Shown here: positions 17,325 to 25,406 of the stretch, piece after piece
Position numbering within the stretch: position 1 is the stretch's first letter
How the letters are laid out: each line of letters begins with the position of its first letter
DNA from: Polynucleobacter hallstattensis
GTDB lineage: Bacteria; Pseudomonadota; Gammaproteobacteria; Burkholderiales; Burkholderiaceae
Length of the DNA stretch: 64,000 bases
Reading direction: 5' to 3'
NCBI RefSeq assembly: GCF_018881835.1
Contig: NZ_JACVPO010000002.1
Span: forward strand, 806,001 to 870,000
Position numbers and translations under genes: made by a program
Notes under the pieces: generated by a model
The model's input: the letters and a program-made list of their open reading frames with translations, nothing else
The model's database searches: none
Told to the model about the DNA's origin: nothing

Positions 17325-18626
17325 CTAATTTGCTGGACATCCATTTGCTAACTGCTTTCCAGCAATCCGATCTTTAATCCAAGCTAGATACATTGGGGCT
17401 GAGACACTAGGAGTAGTAAAGTGGGTTTGCTCTCCTGGCAACTGGACTCTCTGTACATTTGCACCTATAGTGCACATCTGCTTTTGATACAGCTCATGCT
17501 CGATTGGGGGAACTGCAGTATCTTTGGTGCCCCAGTAGATAACGACTGGGGCTACAGGCTTCACTGGCTTCACACTCCCATCAATTAATGCCTTCACCCA
17601 AGCCAAGGAGTTGCTAGCCTGTGGCTTCAGTAAAGACTTGTACTTATCTCCATAGGCATAGTTAAAAGAGTCTGCCATCACATGGACACATTTATTGCTA
17701 GCCAATTTATCCACAAACTTTGCACCCTCATCCGTCAGAATATCTGTCAACTTGAGATGTGGATATGCGGCTTGAGTACCCCAAAGACCCATCACATAGT
17801 GCGCAAATAAAAATATGTTTGGGACGTTAGCCTGAGTAAATCCATTGATCAATTTATTCGCCCCAAGCTCATCAGTCGGTGGGTTGCGGAGCATAGCTGC
17901 TTGATCATCTGGCGCCAAGCCAACAAAACCAAGGTATTGAAGATTGTCTGCGACAGTGCCTGGAAGGGTCTGATAGTCAGGCAGACTTGCAGCAGCAAGA
18001 ATTGCTCCACCACCTTGCGACCAGCCATAAGCAATCGCCTTCTTACCAGCACCTAGCTCTTTCATTGAGCTTGCTGCTCTTAGAGAATTAATCACATCCC
18101 TACCATTGGTTGCCGCAACAGCATATTGATGCTTACCGCCACCACCCAACCCTTGATAATCCGTGGCAACGATCACATAACCTTCCTTAATGAATTGCTC
18201 AACATTCGGAATACCGTAGTCAGTCCAAGAGTTTCCATCCGCCAAGAAATATTCATTTAAAGGAGCGGTTGGATCAATAATTTGGGAAGGGCCGCAATTT
18301 TGAGCTGAACCCGTAGTACCGTGTGCCCAAGCCAAAATGGGTCTCCCTTCTTTTGGGGCAACCCCCAGAGGGGTAATAGCAACCCCAGTAGCAATAGTCT
18401 TGCGCTCACCCACATCAGATGAAATATAAGCAATTCTCCATGCTTGCGCACCCTTCACTGATGTTTTAATTTTCTCTTGCTTTACGATTTGCCCCAATTT
18501 TCCTTCGGGGCTCATTTTTGTTACGGCTTCATAAAATGGAGGAAGTGGTGGATCTGCTTGTGCGCACGAGGGAGTTAAGCCAATTAAAAATAGGGGGAAT
18601 AAAAATACTTTGAATAAATTTTTCAT
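17325..18626 (-). CDS. Secreted lipase family protein
   Basis: This secretory-lipase-type alpha/beta hydrolase has the N-terminal export signal MKNLFKVFLFPLFLIG...AQA. The nucleophile elbow is GWSQGGGA; YQGLGGGG and the acid/histidine region (YWGTKDTAVPP, QTHFTTPS) complete the family picture. I chose the ATG at 18626, which begins the signal peptide, over a TTG at 18650 that overlaps the upstream stop. It may release the carboxylic acid used by the neighbouring CoA-transferase and lyase genes; that link is inference. Confidence 0.8.
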   Translation of the reverse strand: MKNLFKVFLFPLFLIGLTPSCAQADPPLPPFYEAVTKMSPEGKLGQIVKQEKIKTSVKGAQAWRIAYISSDVGERKTIATGVAITPLGVAPKEGRPILAWAHGTTGSAQNCGPSQIIDPTAPLNEYFLADGNSWTDYGIPNVEQFIKEGYVIVATDYQGLGGGGKHQYAVAATNGRDVINSLRAASSMKELGAGKKAIAYGWSQGGGAILAAASLPDYQTLPGTVADNLQYLGFVGLAPDDQAAMLRNPPTDELGANKLINGFTQANVPNIFLFAHYVMGLWGTQAAYPHLKLTDILTDEGAKFVDKLASNKCVHVMADSFNYAYGDKYKSLLKPQASNSLAWVKALIDGSVKPVKPVAPVVIYWGTKDTAVPPIEHELYQKQMCTIGANVQRVQLPGEQTHFTTPSVSAPMYLAWIKDRIAGKQLANGCPAN

Positions 18627-18646
18627 AAAAAATTCCGTAAACACAA

Positions 18647-19300
18647 TCAATCTAATAAATGCCCAGTCTTAACAAATATAGTACATCCCTCTTTGCTGAA
18701 AGGCTGATGCAAACTTAGATGAGGGCTCCTGATCCAGGATCCAGCTGGATAACGTCCATGTTCATCTTCAAACACACCATCCACCACAAAGATTTCTTCG
18801 CCACCATAGTGCTTATGTGGATTGAAATAGGTTTGGGGAGCCCATTGCACCAAAGTTGAGCCATTGCCCTGCCGCATGAGTGGCATTACATGAAGGCCAG
18901 GCACCATGCCTTGATGCCAAGGGGCTTTTTTTGTATCGATGAGCTCTCGTTCCACATGCTCAACGCCAAGATGTCGTAGTTTCACAAAAAGAGTGCAGCC
19001 AGTTTTACTGTGAGGTGCATGAGAGGACCCAGGGGGATTCATGATGTAGGTGCCAGCCGGATAATCGCCGGTTTCATCGCTAAATACCCCATCCAGCACT
19101 AATATCTCTTCACCAAATTCATGGGTGTGCGTTGGAAAATGAGCATTAGGTAAATAACGAACGATCGAGGTTGCTTTTGCAATTTCATCGCCAATACGAT
19201 CAAGCATGCGTCTCTCAATACCTGCTTCAGGGCTAGGAACCCAAGGTAAATCATGGTGATTAATCACGACTCTCTTGCTATAGTCAGAGTTGATATTCAT
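18647..19300 (-). CDS. Tandem ChrR-like cupin protein
   Basis: This 217-aa protein is made of two ChrR-type cupin domains. Repeat 1 has PTHTHEFGEEILVLDGVFSDE and YIMNPPGSSHAPHS; repeat 2 has NPHKHYGGEEIFVVDGVFEDE and WIRSPHLSLHQPFS. Each carries HxH, E and H metal ligands. The zinc-binding anti-sigma domain of true ChrR is missing and no ECF sigma gene is adjacent, so an enzymatic or sensing role is more likely than sigma control. It lies in the catabolic cluster just upstream of the lipase. Confidence 0.8.
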   Translation of the reverse strand: MNINSDYSKRVVINHHDLPWVPSPEAGIERRMLDRIGDEIAKATSIVRYLPNAHFPTHTHEFGEEILVLDGVFSDETGDYPAGTYIMNPPGSSHAPHSKTGCTLFVKLRHLGVEHVERELIDTKKAPWHQGMVPGLHVMPLMRQGNGSTLVQWAPQTYFNPHKHYGGEEIFVVDGVFEDEHGRYPAGSWIRSPHLSLHQPFSKEGCTIFVKTGHLLD

Positions 19301-19367
19301 TTATTACATTCAGATATTTCAAATGATACAAAGCATAGCAAGCAATTGAATCTGACGCTGAGTAAAC

Positions 19368-20009
19368 TCAATTTAACCTATCCATAGTTTTTCTTGCAAC
19401 ATCCTTTACCCAGGGTTGCTCATTCCAGTGCTCTTGGGCAAAGGCATCAATTTCTGTCTTGTACTTTAAGGTAAGACCAATCACATCCAAACCTTCCAAG
19501 AACATACGGCGATGCCTTGCTGACATGACAAATGTGAACTCATGATGAAGAGTGCGAACCGTGAGATTCTCAATATCAATATCGAGACTCATTGGTGCGC
19601 CCTTGTCATCAGCCTCTTTCATTAGGGCTTGCACTTGATCTTCAGGCAAAACAGCCAACAATAAGCCATTCCCCATTGCATTGGAGTAGAAGATTTCTGC
19701 AAAGCTAGAAGCAATGACTGCCTTAAACCCAAACTGCTGCATTCCCCAAACAGCGTGTTCACGACTAGAGCCACATCCATAGTTTGGACCTGTAATCAAA
19801 ACATCAGTTCTCTCATAAGCAGGCTGATTCAAAAAGAAGTTTTGTTTTGGGTTTCCATACTCATCAAAGCGCAGATCATAAAATAAACCCTGTGCTAAGC
19901 CAGCCTTATCGATACCGCGCAAAAACTGCTTTGGCATTACTTGATCGGTATCGAAATTAGCAATGTGCAATGCGGCAGCATGACCATGAATTTTGGATAG
20001 CTTATGCAT
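19368..20009 (-). CDS. leuD: LeuD-like dehydratase small subunit
   Basis: This 213-aa small subunit of the aconitase superfamily has swivelling-domain motifs NFDTDQVMPKQFLRG, YGCGSSREHAVWGMQQFGF and SFAEIFYSNAMGNGLL. It overlaps the leuC-like gene by 8 bp and so forms the LeuCD heterodimer. Normal leucine biosynthesis would place leuB alongside; here the neighbours are a CoA-transferase, an HMG-CoA lyase and hydrolases. The pair may therefore hydrate or dehydrate another branched dicarboxylate. Family membership is sure, pathway is not. Confidence 0.85.
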   Translation of the reverse strand: MHKLSKIHGHAAALHIANFDTDQVMPKQFLRGIDKAGLAQGLFYDLRFDEYGNPKQNFFLNQPAYERTDVLITGPNYGCGSSREHAVWGMQQFGFKAVIASSFAEIFYSNAMGNGLLLAVLPEDQVQALMKEADDKGAPMSLDIDIENLTVRTLHHEFTFVMSARHRRMFLEGLDVIGLTLKYKTEIDAFAQEHWNEQPWVKDVARKTMDRLN

Positions 20010-21423
20010 TTACAGCTCCTTGTAATTTACGCACATCCGTAATCTTGCCGGTAACTGCGGCAGCAGCGGCCATAGCAGGACTCATCAAATGGGTAATTGC
20101 GCCTCTACCTTGACGACCTTCAAAGTTCCGATTAGTTGTAGAAGCACAGCGTATGCCAGCAGCCAGAACATCATCATTCATAGCAAGGCACATAGAACAA
20201 CCAGGCTTGCGCCATTCAAAACCAGCAGCAATGAGCTTGTCAGCAATCCCCTCTTTTTCAGCTTGGGCTTTAACAGCGCCAGAGCCAGGCACAACCATGG
20301 CTCGAACACCAGATGCTACTTTGCGATCGCCGATTACGGCAAGCACGTTCCGCAAGTCTTCAATGCGCCCGTTAGTGCAAGAACCGATAAAGACGTGGTC
20401 AATTGGTGTGCCCTCCAATGTTTGACCATCAGATAACTTGGTATATCTCAACGCTTGTTCAAGACTCAGCTTATCTAGCGGATCCTTAATAGAATCCTTT
20501 TGAGGAATTGAGTCATTAATGGCAATCGCTTGATCTGGACTGGTTCCCCAAGTGACAAAGGGCGCCATATCACTTGCATCGAATTCATATTCTTTTTCAA
20601 ACTGAGCATCTTTATCGGAATATAAGTCTGCCCAATACGCTAATGCACGGTCCCTCATCTCGCCCACAATATCAGGACATCTTGCTAATACGTAATCAAT
20701 CGCTGTTTGATCTGGTGCAATTAAAGCTCCTCGAGCACCTGCCTCCACTGCCATATTGCATAAAGTAAAGCGCGCCTCAGTACTCAAATCTTTTAATGCA
20801 GATCCGCTAAACTCCACTACGTAGCCAATTGCACCCTTAGCACCAATCTGACTAATGATGTTCAATATCATGTCTTTAGAGGTGGTACCCACTGGCAATG
20901 TGCCACTGATCTTGATGTGCATATTTTTAGCTAAGCGGTATACCAAAGTTTGTGTAGCCAACACGTGCTCAACTTCGGATGTGCCAATACCGAAACCTAG
21001 GGCTCCTAAGGCTCCGTAGGTAGTAGTGTGACTATCGCCACAAATGATCACCATCCCCGGACGTACCATGCCATGCTCAGGGGATACGACATGTTCAATA
21101 CCTTGTAATGGATGATTAGTATCAAACAAAGGGATATTGTGCTTCACACAATTCTTCTTTAGGTTGAGAGCTTGCAATGAAGAGGCTGGATCAGCAATCT
21201 TTCTGGGCATTTCATTATGGGTGGGGATGATGTGACTTATAACAGAGATGTTCTGCCCCGGAATAAGCACTCCACGACCTTTTTCATCGAGACCTGAAAA
21301 CGCTTGTGGACTCGTATATTCATTCATCAAATGTAAATCGCAGAAGAGCAGCACATTCTCCTCATCCAACTTCACTACCGTATGAGAATCCACTAATTTT
21401 TGATACAGGGTTTTAGCGCTCAT
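20002..21423 (-). CDS. leuC: LeuC-like dehydratase large subunit
   Basis: This 473-aa large subunit of isopropylmalate dehydratase type has a complete [4Fe-4S] cysteine set: CGDSHTTTYGALG, VFIGSCTNGRIEDL and KPGCSMCLAMNDD. The substrate-recognition stretch SHIIPTHNEMPRK and VTWGTSPDQA are also present. Translation is coupled to the upstream hydrolase by a 4-bp ATGA overlap and to the small subunit by 8 bp. The lack of leuB nearby and the catabolic neighbours suggest a paralogue working on a related hydroxy-dicarboxylate such as citramalate. Confidence 0.87.
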   Translation of the reverse strand: MSAKTLYQKLVDSHTVVKLDEENVLLFCDLHLMNEYTSPQAFSGLDEKGRGVLIPGQNISVISHIIPTHNEMPRKIADPASSLQALNLKKNCVKHNIPLFDTNHPLQGIEHVVSPEHGMVRPGMVIICGDSHTTTYGALGALGFGIGTSEVEHVLATQTLVYRLAKNMHIKISGTLPVGTTSKDMILNIISQIGAKGAIGYVVEFSGSALKDLSTEARFTLCNMAVEAGARGALIAPDQTAIDYVLARCPDIVGEMRDRALAYWADLYSDKDAQFEKEYEFDASDMAPFVTWGTSPDQAIAINDSIPQKDSIKDPLDKLSLEQALRYTKLSDGQTLEGTPIDHVFIGSCTNGRIEDLRNVLAVIGDRKVASGVRAMVVPGSGAVKAQAEKEGIADKLIAAGFEWRKPGCSMCLAMNDDVLAAGIRCASTTNRNFEGRQGRGAITHLMSPAMAAAAAVTGKITDVRKLQGAVNA

Positions 21424-22331
21424 AAACTATCCCGATTTAAAAATGTCGTCACTTTTTCCAGCAGAATCTCTGGAGCCTCCTCTGGAAGATAATGCCCGCA
21501 TGGCAAGGTCTCACCAACCACACTTCGACAAATCGCCTGCCACTCCTCTAGGGGCTTAAAGCATTTATCAACAACTCCATCTGCACCCCAAAGTACCATC
21601 GTTGGCATCTCCAACTTCCTACCAGCTGCAATATCTTCGCGATCATGAATCAAATCAATTCCAGCTGCAGCGCGGTAATCCTCACACATGCCATGAGCAG
21701 CTCCAGGCAAGGCAATACAACGCATGTATTCAGCTAAAGCCCTAGGATCAAAGGGCTTGAGTCCGGCATGGCGCCTTCCCATTAAATCCCGAATATAAGC
21801 GGCAGGATCCGCCTCAATTAGTCGCTCTGGTAGAGGAAAAGGCTGTATTAAAAAGAACCAGTGCCAGTAGGCTTTGGCAAATGCATCATTAGTTTTTTCA
21901 TACATAGAGAGCGTTGGAGCAATATCGAGCATGATCAAGCTTCTGACTGATTCGGCATGGTCCATTGCTAGACGATGAGCGACTCGCGCACCGCGATCGT
22001 GCGCCAGCACATCAAAACGATTAAATCCAAGTTGCTGCATTACTTCCACTTGATCCTGCGCCATCACTCTCTTTGAATAATTACCATGATCACTTGTACC
22101 CTGTGGCTTAGAAGAGTCACCATAACCCCGTAAGTCCGTCATTACTAATGTGTGCTTCTTCATGAGCTCTGGCGCAACCTTATGCCAAATGGCGTGGGTT
22201 TGGGGATGTCCATGCAGCAGCAATAGTGGTGAGCCAGTCCCACCCACATGGCCAGCAATCTGAACCCCATTCACCTCAAAAACACGTGCCTGAAATCCAG
22301 AAAACAATGCATCTAATGACATAAGTACCAT
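21420..22331 (-). CDS. Haloacetate-dehalogenase-like alpha/beta hydrolase
   Basis: This 303-aa alpha/beta hydrolase is closest in pattern to fluoroacetate/haloacetate dehalogenases and epoxide hydrolases. It has LLLHGHPQTHAIWHKVAP, TDLRGYGDSSKP, the nucleophile elbow with aspartate AHDRGARVAHRLAMDH, and HWFFLIQPFPLPERLI. An aspartate nucleophile fits C-halogen or ester-like hydrolysis. In-frame ATGs at 22331 and 22322 are both possible. It is the first gene of the LeuCD-containing operon. Actual dehalogenase activity is only a family inference. Confidence 0.8.
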   Translation of the reverse strand: MVLMSLDALFSGFQARVFEVNGVQIAGHVGGTGSPLLLLHGHPQTHAIWHKVAPELMKKHTLVMTDLRGYGDSSKPQGTSDHGNYSKRVMAQDQVEVMQQLGFNRFDVLAHDRGARVAHRLAMDHAESVRSLIMLDIAPTLSMYEKTNDAFAKAYWHWFFLIQPFPLPERLIEADPAAYIRDLMGRRHAGLKPFDPRALAEYMRCIALPGAAHGMCEDYRAAAGIDLIHDREDIAAGRKLEMPTMVLWGADGVVDKCFKPLEEWQAICRSVVGETLPCGHYLPEEAPEILLEKVTTFLNRDSL

Positions 22332-22412
22332 TCGTATATTGATTTAAGCTACAGTAATACTAAGCTGATTTATCTATGCCTTTAAGCTGAATGTAGTCCA
22401 AAAATACCAACC

Positions 22413-22463
22413 CTAGAGGTGGGATTAATGTTGCTGGTGAGGCTACTAGAACCCCAACTCTAG
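22413..22463. other. Stem-loop in the divergent region before the DsbA-like gene
   Basis: Arms CTAGAGGTGGG and CCCCAACTCTAG can pair over about ten positions with one mismatch around a 28-nt loop. It lies between two divergent genes and could be a structured leader, a small RNA or an operator. No family is recognised. Confidence 0.3.
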
Positions 22464-22523
22464 CACCACATTCGAAAGTTAATATTTCAATCCCAATAAC
22501 TTGGCTTCTGTAGAATAAAGCGC

Positions 22524-23180
22524 ATGAAACCAACAATCAAAATTGACTATGTATCGGATGTTGCTTGCCCTTGGTGTGCCGTAGGCTTAGGCAATCTTAA
22601 TCAGGCAATTGCCCAATTAAGTGATAAAGCAAATTTTGAAGTTCATTTTCGACCCTTTGAGCTCAACCCGAAGATGCCCTTAGGTGGTCAAGACGCCATT
22701 GAACATCTCACCGAAAAATATGGCTTAACCGTAGAACAGGTCCAAGCTAACCAAGCTAATATACGAACGAAAGCTTCAGAAGCAGGATTTGAGTTTCATC
22801 CGGAAGGACGGAAAAGGGTTTACAACACCTTTGATTGTCATCGTCTTTTGTATTGGGCCGCGAAAGAATACAGCTTGCAAAAACAAGCCGAGCTTAAAAA
22901 AGAATTACTCATTACTTACTTTTGCCTTGCCGTAAATTTAGATGATCAAGATAACCTGGTAGATGCAGTAATGCGTGCCGGATTAGATAAAGACCGAGCT
23001 CGAGAAATACTCAAAGGCAAAGAGTTTACTGACGAAGTGCGTGAAGAACAATCTACCTATACAGGCGCTGGTATCAGTTCTGTTCCTTCGATTATTCTTG
23101 ATAACCAGCATCTTTTACAAGGAGCTCAGCCTCCTGAGTCATTTATGAATGCATTTGAGCAACTAATTCAAAAGAGCTAA
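22524..23180 (+). CDS. DsbA family oxidoreductase (FrnE-like)
   Basis: This 218-aa thioredoxin-fold protein of the FrnE/2-hydroxychromene-2-carboxylate isomerase-like group has the active site DVACPWCAVGL near residue 12, FRPFELNPKMPLGG, and the C-terminal GISSVPSIILDNQ cis-proline loop. There is no signal peptide, so it acts in the cytosol, presumably as a disulfide or glutathione-linked redox enzyme. A terminator-like hairpin follows directly. It is the last core-type gene before the accessory region. Confidence 0.87.
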   Translation: MKPTIKIDYVSDVACPWCAVGLGNLNQAIAQLSDKANFEVHFRPFELNPKMPLGGQDAIEHLTEKYGLTVEQVQANQANIRTKASEAGFEFHPEGRKRVYNTFDCHRLLYWAAKEYSLQKQAELKKELLITYFCLAVNLDDQDNLVDAVMRAGLDKDRAREILKGKEFTDEVREEQSTYTGAGISSVPSIILDNQHLLQGAQPPESFMNAFEQLIQKS

Positions 23181-23185
23181 AAGAC

Positions 23186-23261
23186 AAAACCCCTACCATT
23201 GCTGATGAGGGTTTGCTTTTCTGGTGGGCCCACCAGGACTTGAACCTGGGACCAAAGGATT
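23186..23261 (-). repeat. tRNA 3'-end fragment with terminator (att-like copy A)
   Basis: On the minus strand 23261-23222 reads as the 3' part of a tRNA: variable region, T-arm with GGTTCAAGTCC and a CCA-terminated acceptor strand. It is followed by an AAACCC...GGGTTT hairpin (23187-23214). The 5' half of the tRNA is absent, so this is not a functional gene. The same sequence, including the terminator, recurs at 43838-43919. It marks the left border of the accessory region. Confidence 0.75.
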
Positions 23262-23348
23262 CCGGTTTGTGTAGCTTTCACTACTCCCTTGACTATGCCT
23301 TCATCATATCGATTGCTCGACTTAGCTGGATGCCGTCTTGTTTCTACC

Positions 23349-24383
23349 CTAAATGCTTTGAGCAGCCTTAATCATTTTTTTAACCTCTAAGCTCTCATTA
23401 ATAGGGTGAATGGTAATTTGCGGATTTTGTTTAATAAAAACACGAAACACTTCGTCCGCAAATGCCTGACCAATTGATTCAACACCTTTAAAATCTAATA
23501 GTACAGTCTTAAAACGATCAACACGATTTAAAATTCGCTTCGCCTGCGAACGCGAAATAAGTTGCCCACCTTCATATAGAGCCAACTTCACTGGAACAAC
23601 GGTTTTATTAAACGCGTAATCTTCATCTTCCGTACCGCTAAAACTATCAAATACCGTACGTAGTACTCTTTCTGAATTAAGCGCTATTTTCATGACAACC
23701 CTGGTTCCTTGATGACTGTTTTCGTTATGAAGTAAAAAATCTATTCCCGAACCATCAGCATGCGTAAAGACTAAATCACCAGAGAAAATAAAGAATTCAT
23801 CGAACGCACGGGATGAGAAAAAGATTCCTTGCCCAGTATGATTTCGTGGATCGGTAGTGAGCTTTCCTTTGCTCAACTCCAAAATAGACTCGCGTGGATC
23901 ATGTAACTTCAATAATCTAGCAATATGGTTAAAAATTCCCTCGCCATTATCAACAATTGATATTGAAACAAAATCAGGCGTTCTTTCTACATGAATATAG
24001 ACCTCAGTACCTTCTGAATGATCAATGGCATTGTTTAGCATTTCAGTAAAACCGTAATGGCAAATATTGGCAATTTCTTTAGGCAAGCCATTAAATATTT
24101 CACTAAAGTCACGTGAATAGACTTCAGACTCCTCCAGCCCACTTAATTTAAATAGGCCATCATGAAATCGTTTTACGCCTAACTGATATACACGCGCCTT
24201 CGTGCTGCCGCTGGAAGCTAAAAATCCATCCTTAACTAACGCTGCAAAATGAGCATGGATAGCCTGCCTTGTAAGGCCAAACCTTTCCATTGCGGCATGA
24301 GCTAAATCGAGTTGATTGGCTTTAACGCCATCTACCAAGAACTGACGTATTTCTTGGGAGCGCTTTGTATTGGCAAATTTCAT
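23349..24383 (-). CDS. HTH - GHKL ATPase - STAS-like DUF4325 protein
   Basis: This 344-aa three-domain protein starts with a winged HTH (AMERFGLTRQAIHAHFAALVKDGFL, about residues 25-60). A histidine-kinase-like GHKL ATPase domain follows, with N-box EMLNNAIDHSEG, G1 VDNGEGIF and G2 HTGQGIFFSSRAF. A C-terminal STAS-like DUF4325 domain (LDFKGVESIGQAFADEVFRVF) ends it. There is no phospho-acceptor histidine domain, so it is not a classic kinase; an ATP-gated regulator of the anti-sigma/STAS kind is likely. Related architectures occur in predicted defence and conflict loci. Three 21-bp spaced repeats upstream suggest autoregulation. Confidence 0.82.
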   Translation of the reverse strand: MKFANTKRSQEIRQFLVDGVKANQLDLAHAAMERFGLTRQAIHAHFAALVKDGFLASSGSTKARVYQLGVKRFHDGLFKLSGLEESEVYSRDFSEIFNGLPKEIANICHYGFTEMLNNAIDHSEGTEVYIHVERTPDFVSISIVDNGEGIFNHIARLLKLHDPRESILELSKGKLTTDPRNHTGQGIFFSSRAFDEFFIFSGDLVFTHADGSGIDFLLHNENSHQGTRVVMKIALNSERVLRTVFDSFSGTEDEDYAFNKTVVPVKLALYEGGQLISRSQAKRILNRVDRFKTVLLDFKGVESIGQAFADEVFRVFIKQNPQITIHPINESLEVKKMIKAAQSI

Positions 24384-24391
24384 ATCTATTT

Positions 24392-24445
24392 TTGTAAAGT
24401 TTTGTGAAATTATTGTAAAGTTTTATTAAATTATTGTAAAGTTTT
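24392..24445. promoter_or_regulatory. Three iterated operator repeats at 21-bp spacing
   Basis: TTGTAAAGTTTT occurs at 24392, 24413 and 24434, exactly 21 bp apart (two helical turns), with AAATTA between the copies. The array ends 9 bp upstream of the HTH-GHKL-DUF4325 start codon, where a ribosome site would be expected. Cooperative binding by the gene's own HTH domain would block transcription and start-codon access. Confidence 0.65.
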
Positions 24446-24521
24446 TCGTCAAGGATTGACAAGAAACCCTGAATAAATAGTACTTATATGCGCCCTGAGG
24501 CCCTTTTAACCCTATTCACCG

Positions 24522-24668
24522 CTAAATCAAGTGAGTCTCTTTGGTAGTAGAGCGTATCCACTTGTTATCCACCTTATAGCGACATTGCCACACGGCGCTA
24601 TGCTCGCGCTGATAGAGGGTTAGGTTACGGTGTATGAGTTGATGTGTACTTTCTTTTTTAGTTGCCAT
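24522..24668 (-). pseudogene. Truncated tyrosine integrase N-terminus
   Basis: An ATG at 24668 opens a 48-residue frame ending at TAG 24522. It reads as the arm-binding N-terminus of a phage/island-type tyrosine recombinase: LIHRNLTLYQREHSAVWQCR then YKVDNKWIRSTTKE. The core-binding and catalytic domains are missing. It lies 120 bp left of a palindrome that borders the next unit, as expected for the remains of an integrase that once stood beside an att site. Confidence 0.7.
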
Positions 24669-24789
24669 ACACATACTTTAGCTTCTGACGCTAGGCTAGA
24701 GCAAGCTGATTGGAGCAAAAACAGGGGTCAATTTAGCCAAAAGAAAGTGTGGCTATTTTTGGTGATTATTGGGGAGATTGCGGGGAACG

Positions 24790-24810
24790 AGCGTAACTTA
24801 AAGTAACGCT
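24790..24810. repeat. Palindrome copy (unit border)
   Basis: Arms AGCGTAACTT and AAGTAACGCT around one central base; one arm has a single change from the consensus AGCGTTACTT. It lies 3 bp beyond the stop codon of the HEPN-like gene. The same palindrome recurs at 27303, 29040, 43810, 44113, 48725, 49016, 54803 and 55098. Confidence 0.8.
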
Positions 24811-24813
24811 TAT

Positions 24814-25386
24814 CTATGATGTGCCAATTGCTATTTCTATTTGAGATATTTTTTCAAGATAAAAATCTAGACCAATTGCTGCAATGATATGCGGGGTTTC
24901 GGTAGAAATATCTTTACCTGCACATATTTTAGGCGGATCAAATTTTTTCCCACAATTGATTACCAAAATAATATGTAAAGAATCAATTTTGAATTCAATA
25001 TCAAAATTTCCCTCTATTACTAAATTATCGGGCGCTTTTCCACCTTCAAGAATTCCTCTAATTATTTTTCCACCACCCAATCCGCCTGTAATTTTTGTAT
25101 AACCTCCAGCCTTATCGGTAATCTGACGCATAGAATGCTCATCCGAATTTCTTGCTTGCATTAGGTAGGCTATTAAAGGATCTGAATTTCTAGCCGTGTT
25201 TATAGTATCAATTACCCTTTTAGCTCGCTTATCATTTTTATATAAATCTTTTAGCTTATTAAAGCCTCTATCTAAACTGTGTAGAAATTCTTTCCAATAC
25301 TCTTCATGCTCCTCTAGATTAGATACTGAGGACATAAGCTCTATTAGCTCTTTAGCTTTCTCGAATTCTTTAATTTTTTTCTGCAT
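24814..25386 (-). CDS. HEPN-like hypothetical protein (putative RNase/abortive infection)
   Basis: This 190-aa protein has no recognised full-length family. It is helix-rich at the N-terminus and carries RNSDEH at residues 79-84, which fits the RNxxxH motif of HEPN ribonucleases. A glycine-rich segment (GGLGGGKIIRGILEGGK) and a beta-rich C-terminal half follow. The base composition is AT-richer than the core genes. It sits between an integrase remnant and a tRNA fragment, beside AbiE genes, so a defence role is plausible. HEPN assignment rests on the motif and context only. Confidence 0.55.
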   Translation of the reverse strand: MQKKIKEFEKAKELIELMSSVSNLEEHEEYWKEFLHSLDRGFNKLKDLYKNDKRAKRVIDTINTARNSDPLIAYLMQARNSDEHSMRQITDKAGGYTKITGGLGGGKIIRGILEGGKAPDNLVIEGNFDIEFKIDSLHIILVINCGKKFDPPKICAGKDISTETPHIIAAIGLDFYLEKISQIEIAIGTS

Positions 25387-25406
25387 ACCTAATTATGGAC
25401 AAAAAA

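Noticed and set aside
18647-19300. ChrR anti-sigma factor controlling the photolyase group
   Set aside because: The zinc-binding anti-sigma domain and a partner ECF sigma gene are both absent, and the gene lies in a different operon.
24392-24445. CRISPR-like short repeat array
   Set aside because: Only three 12-bp repeats with 9-bp AT-rich spacers, no leader or cas genes; an operator array fits better.
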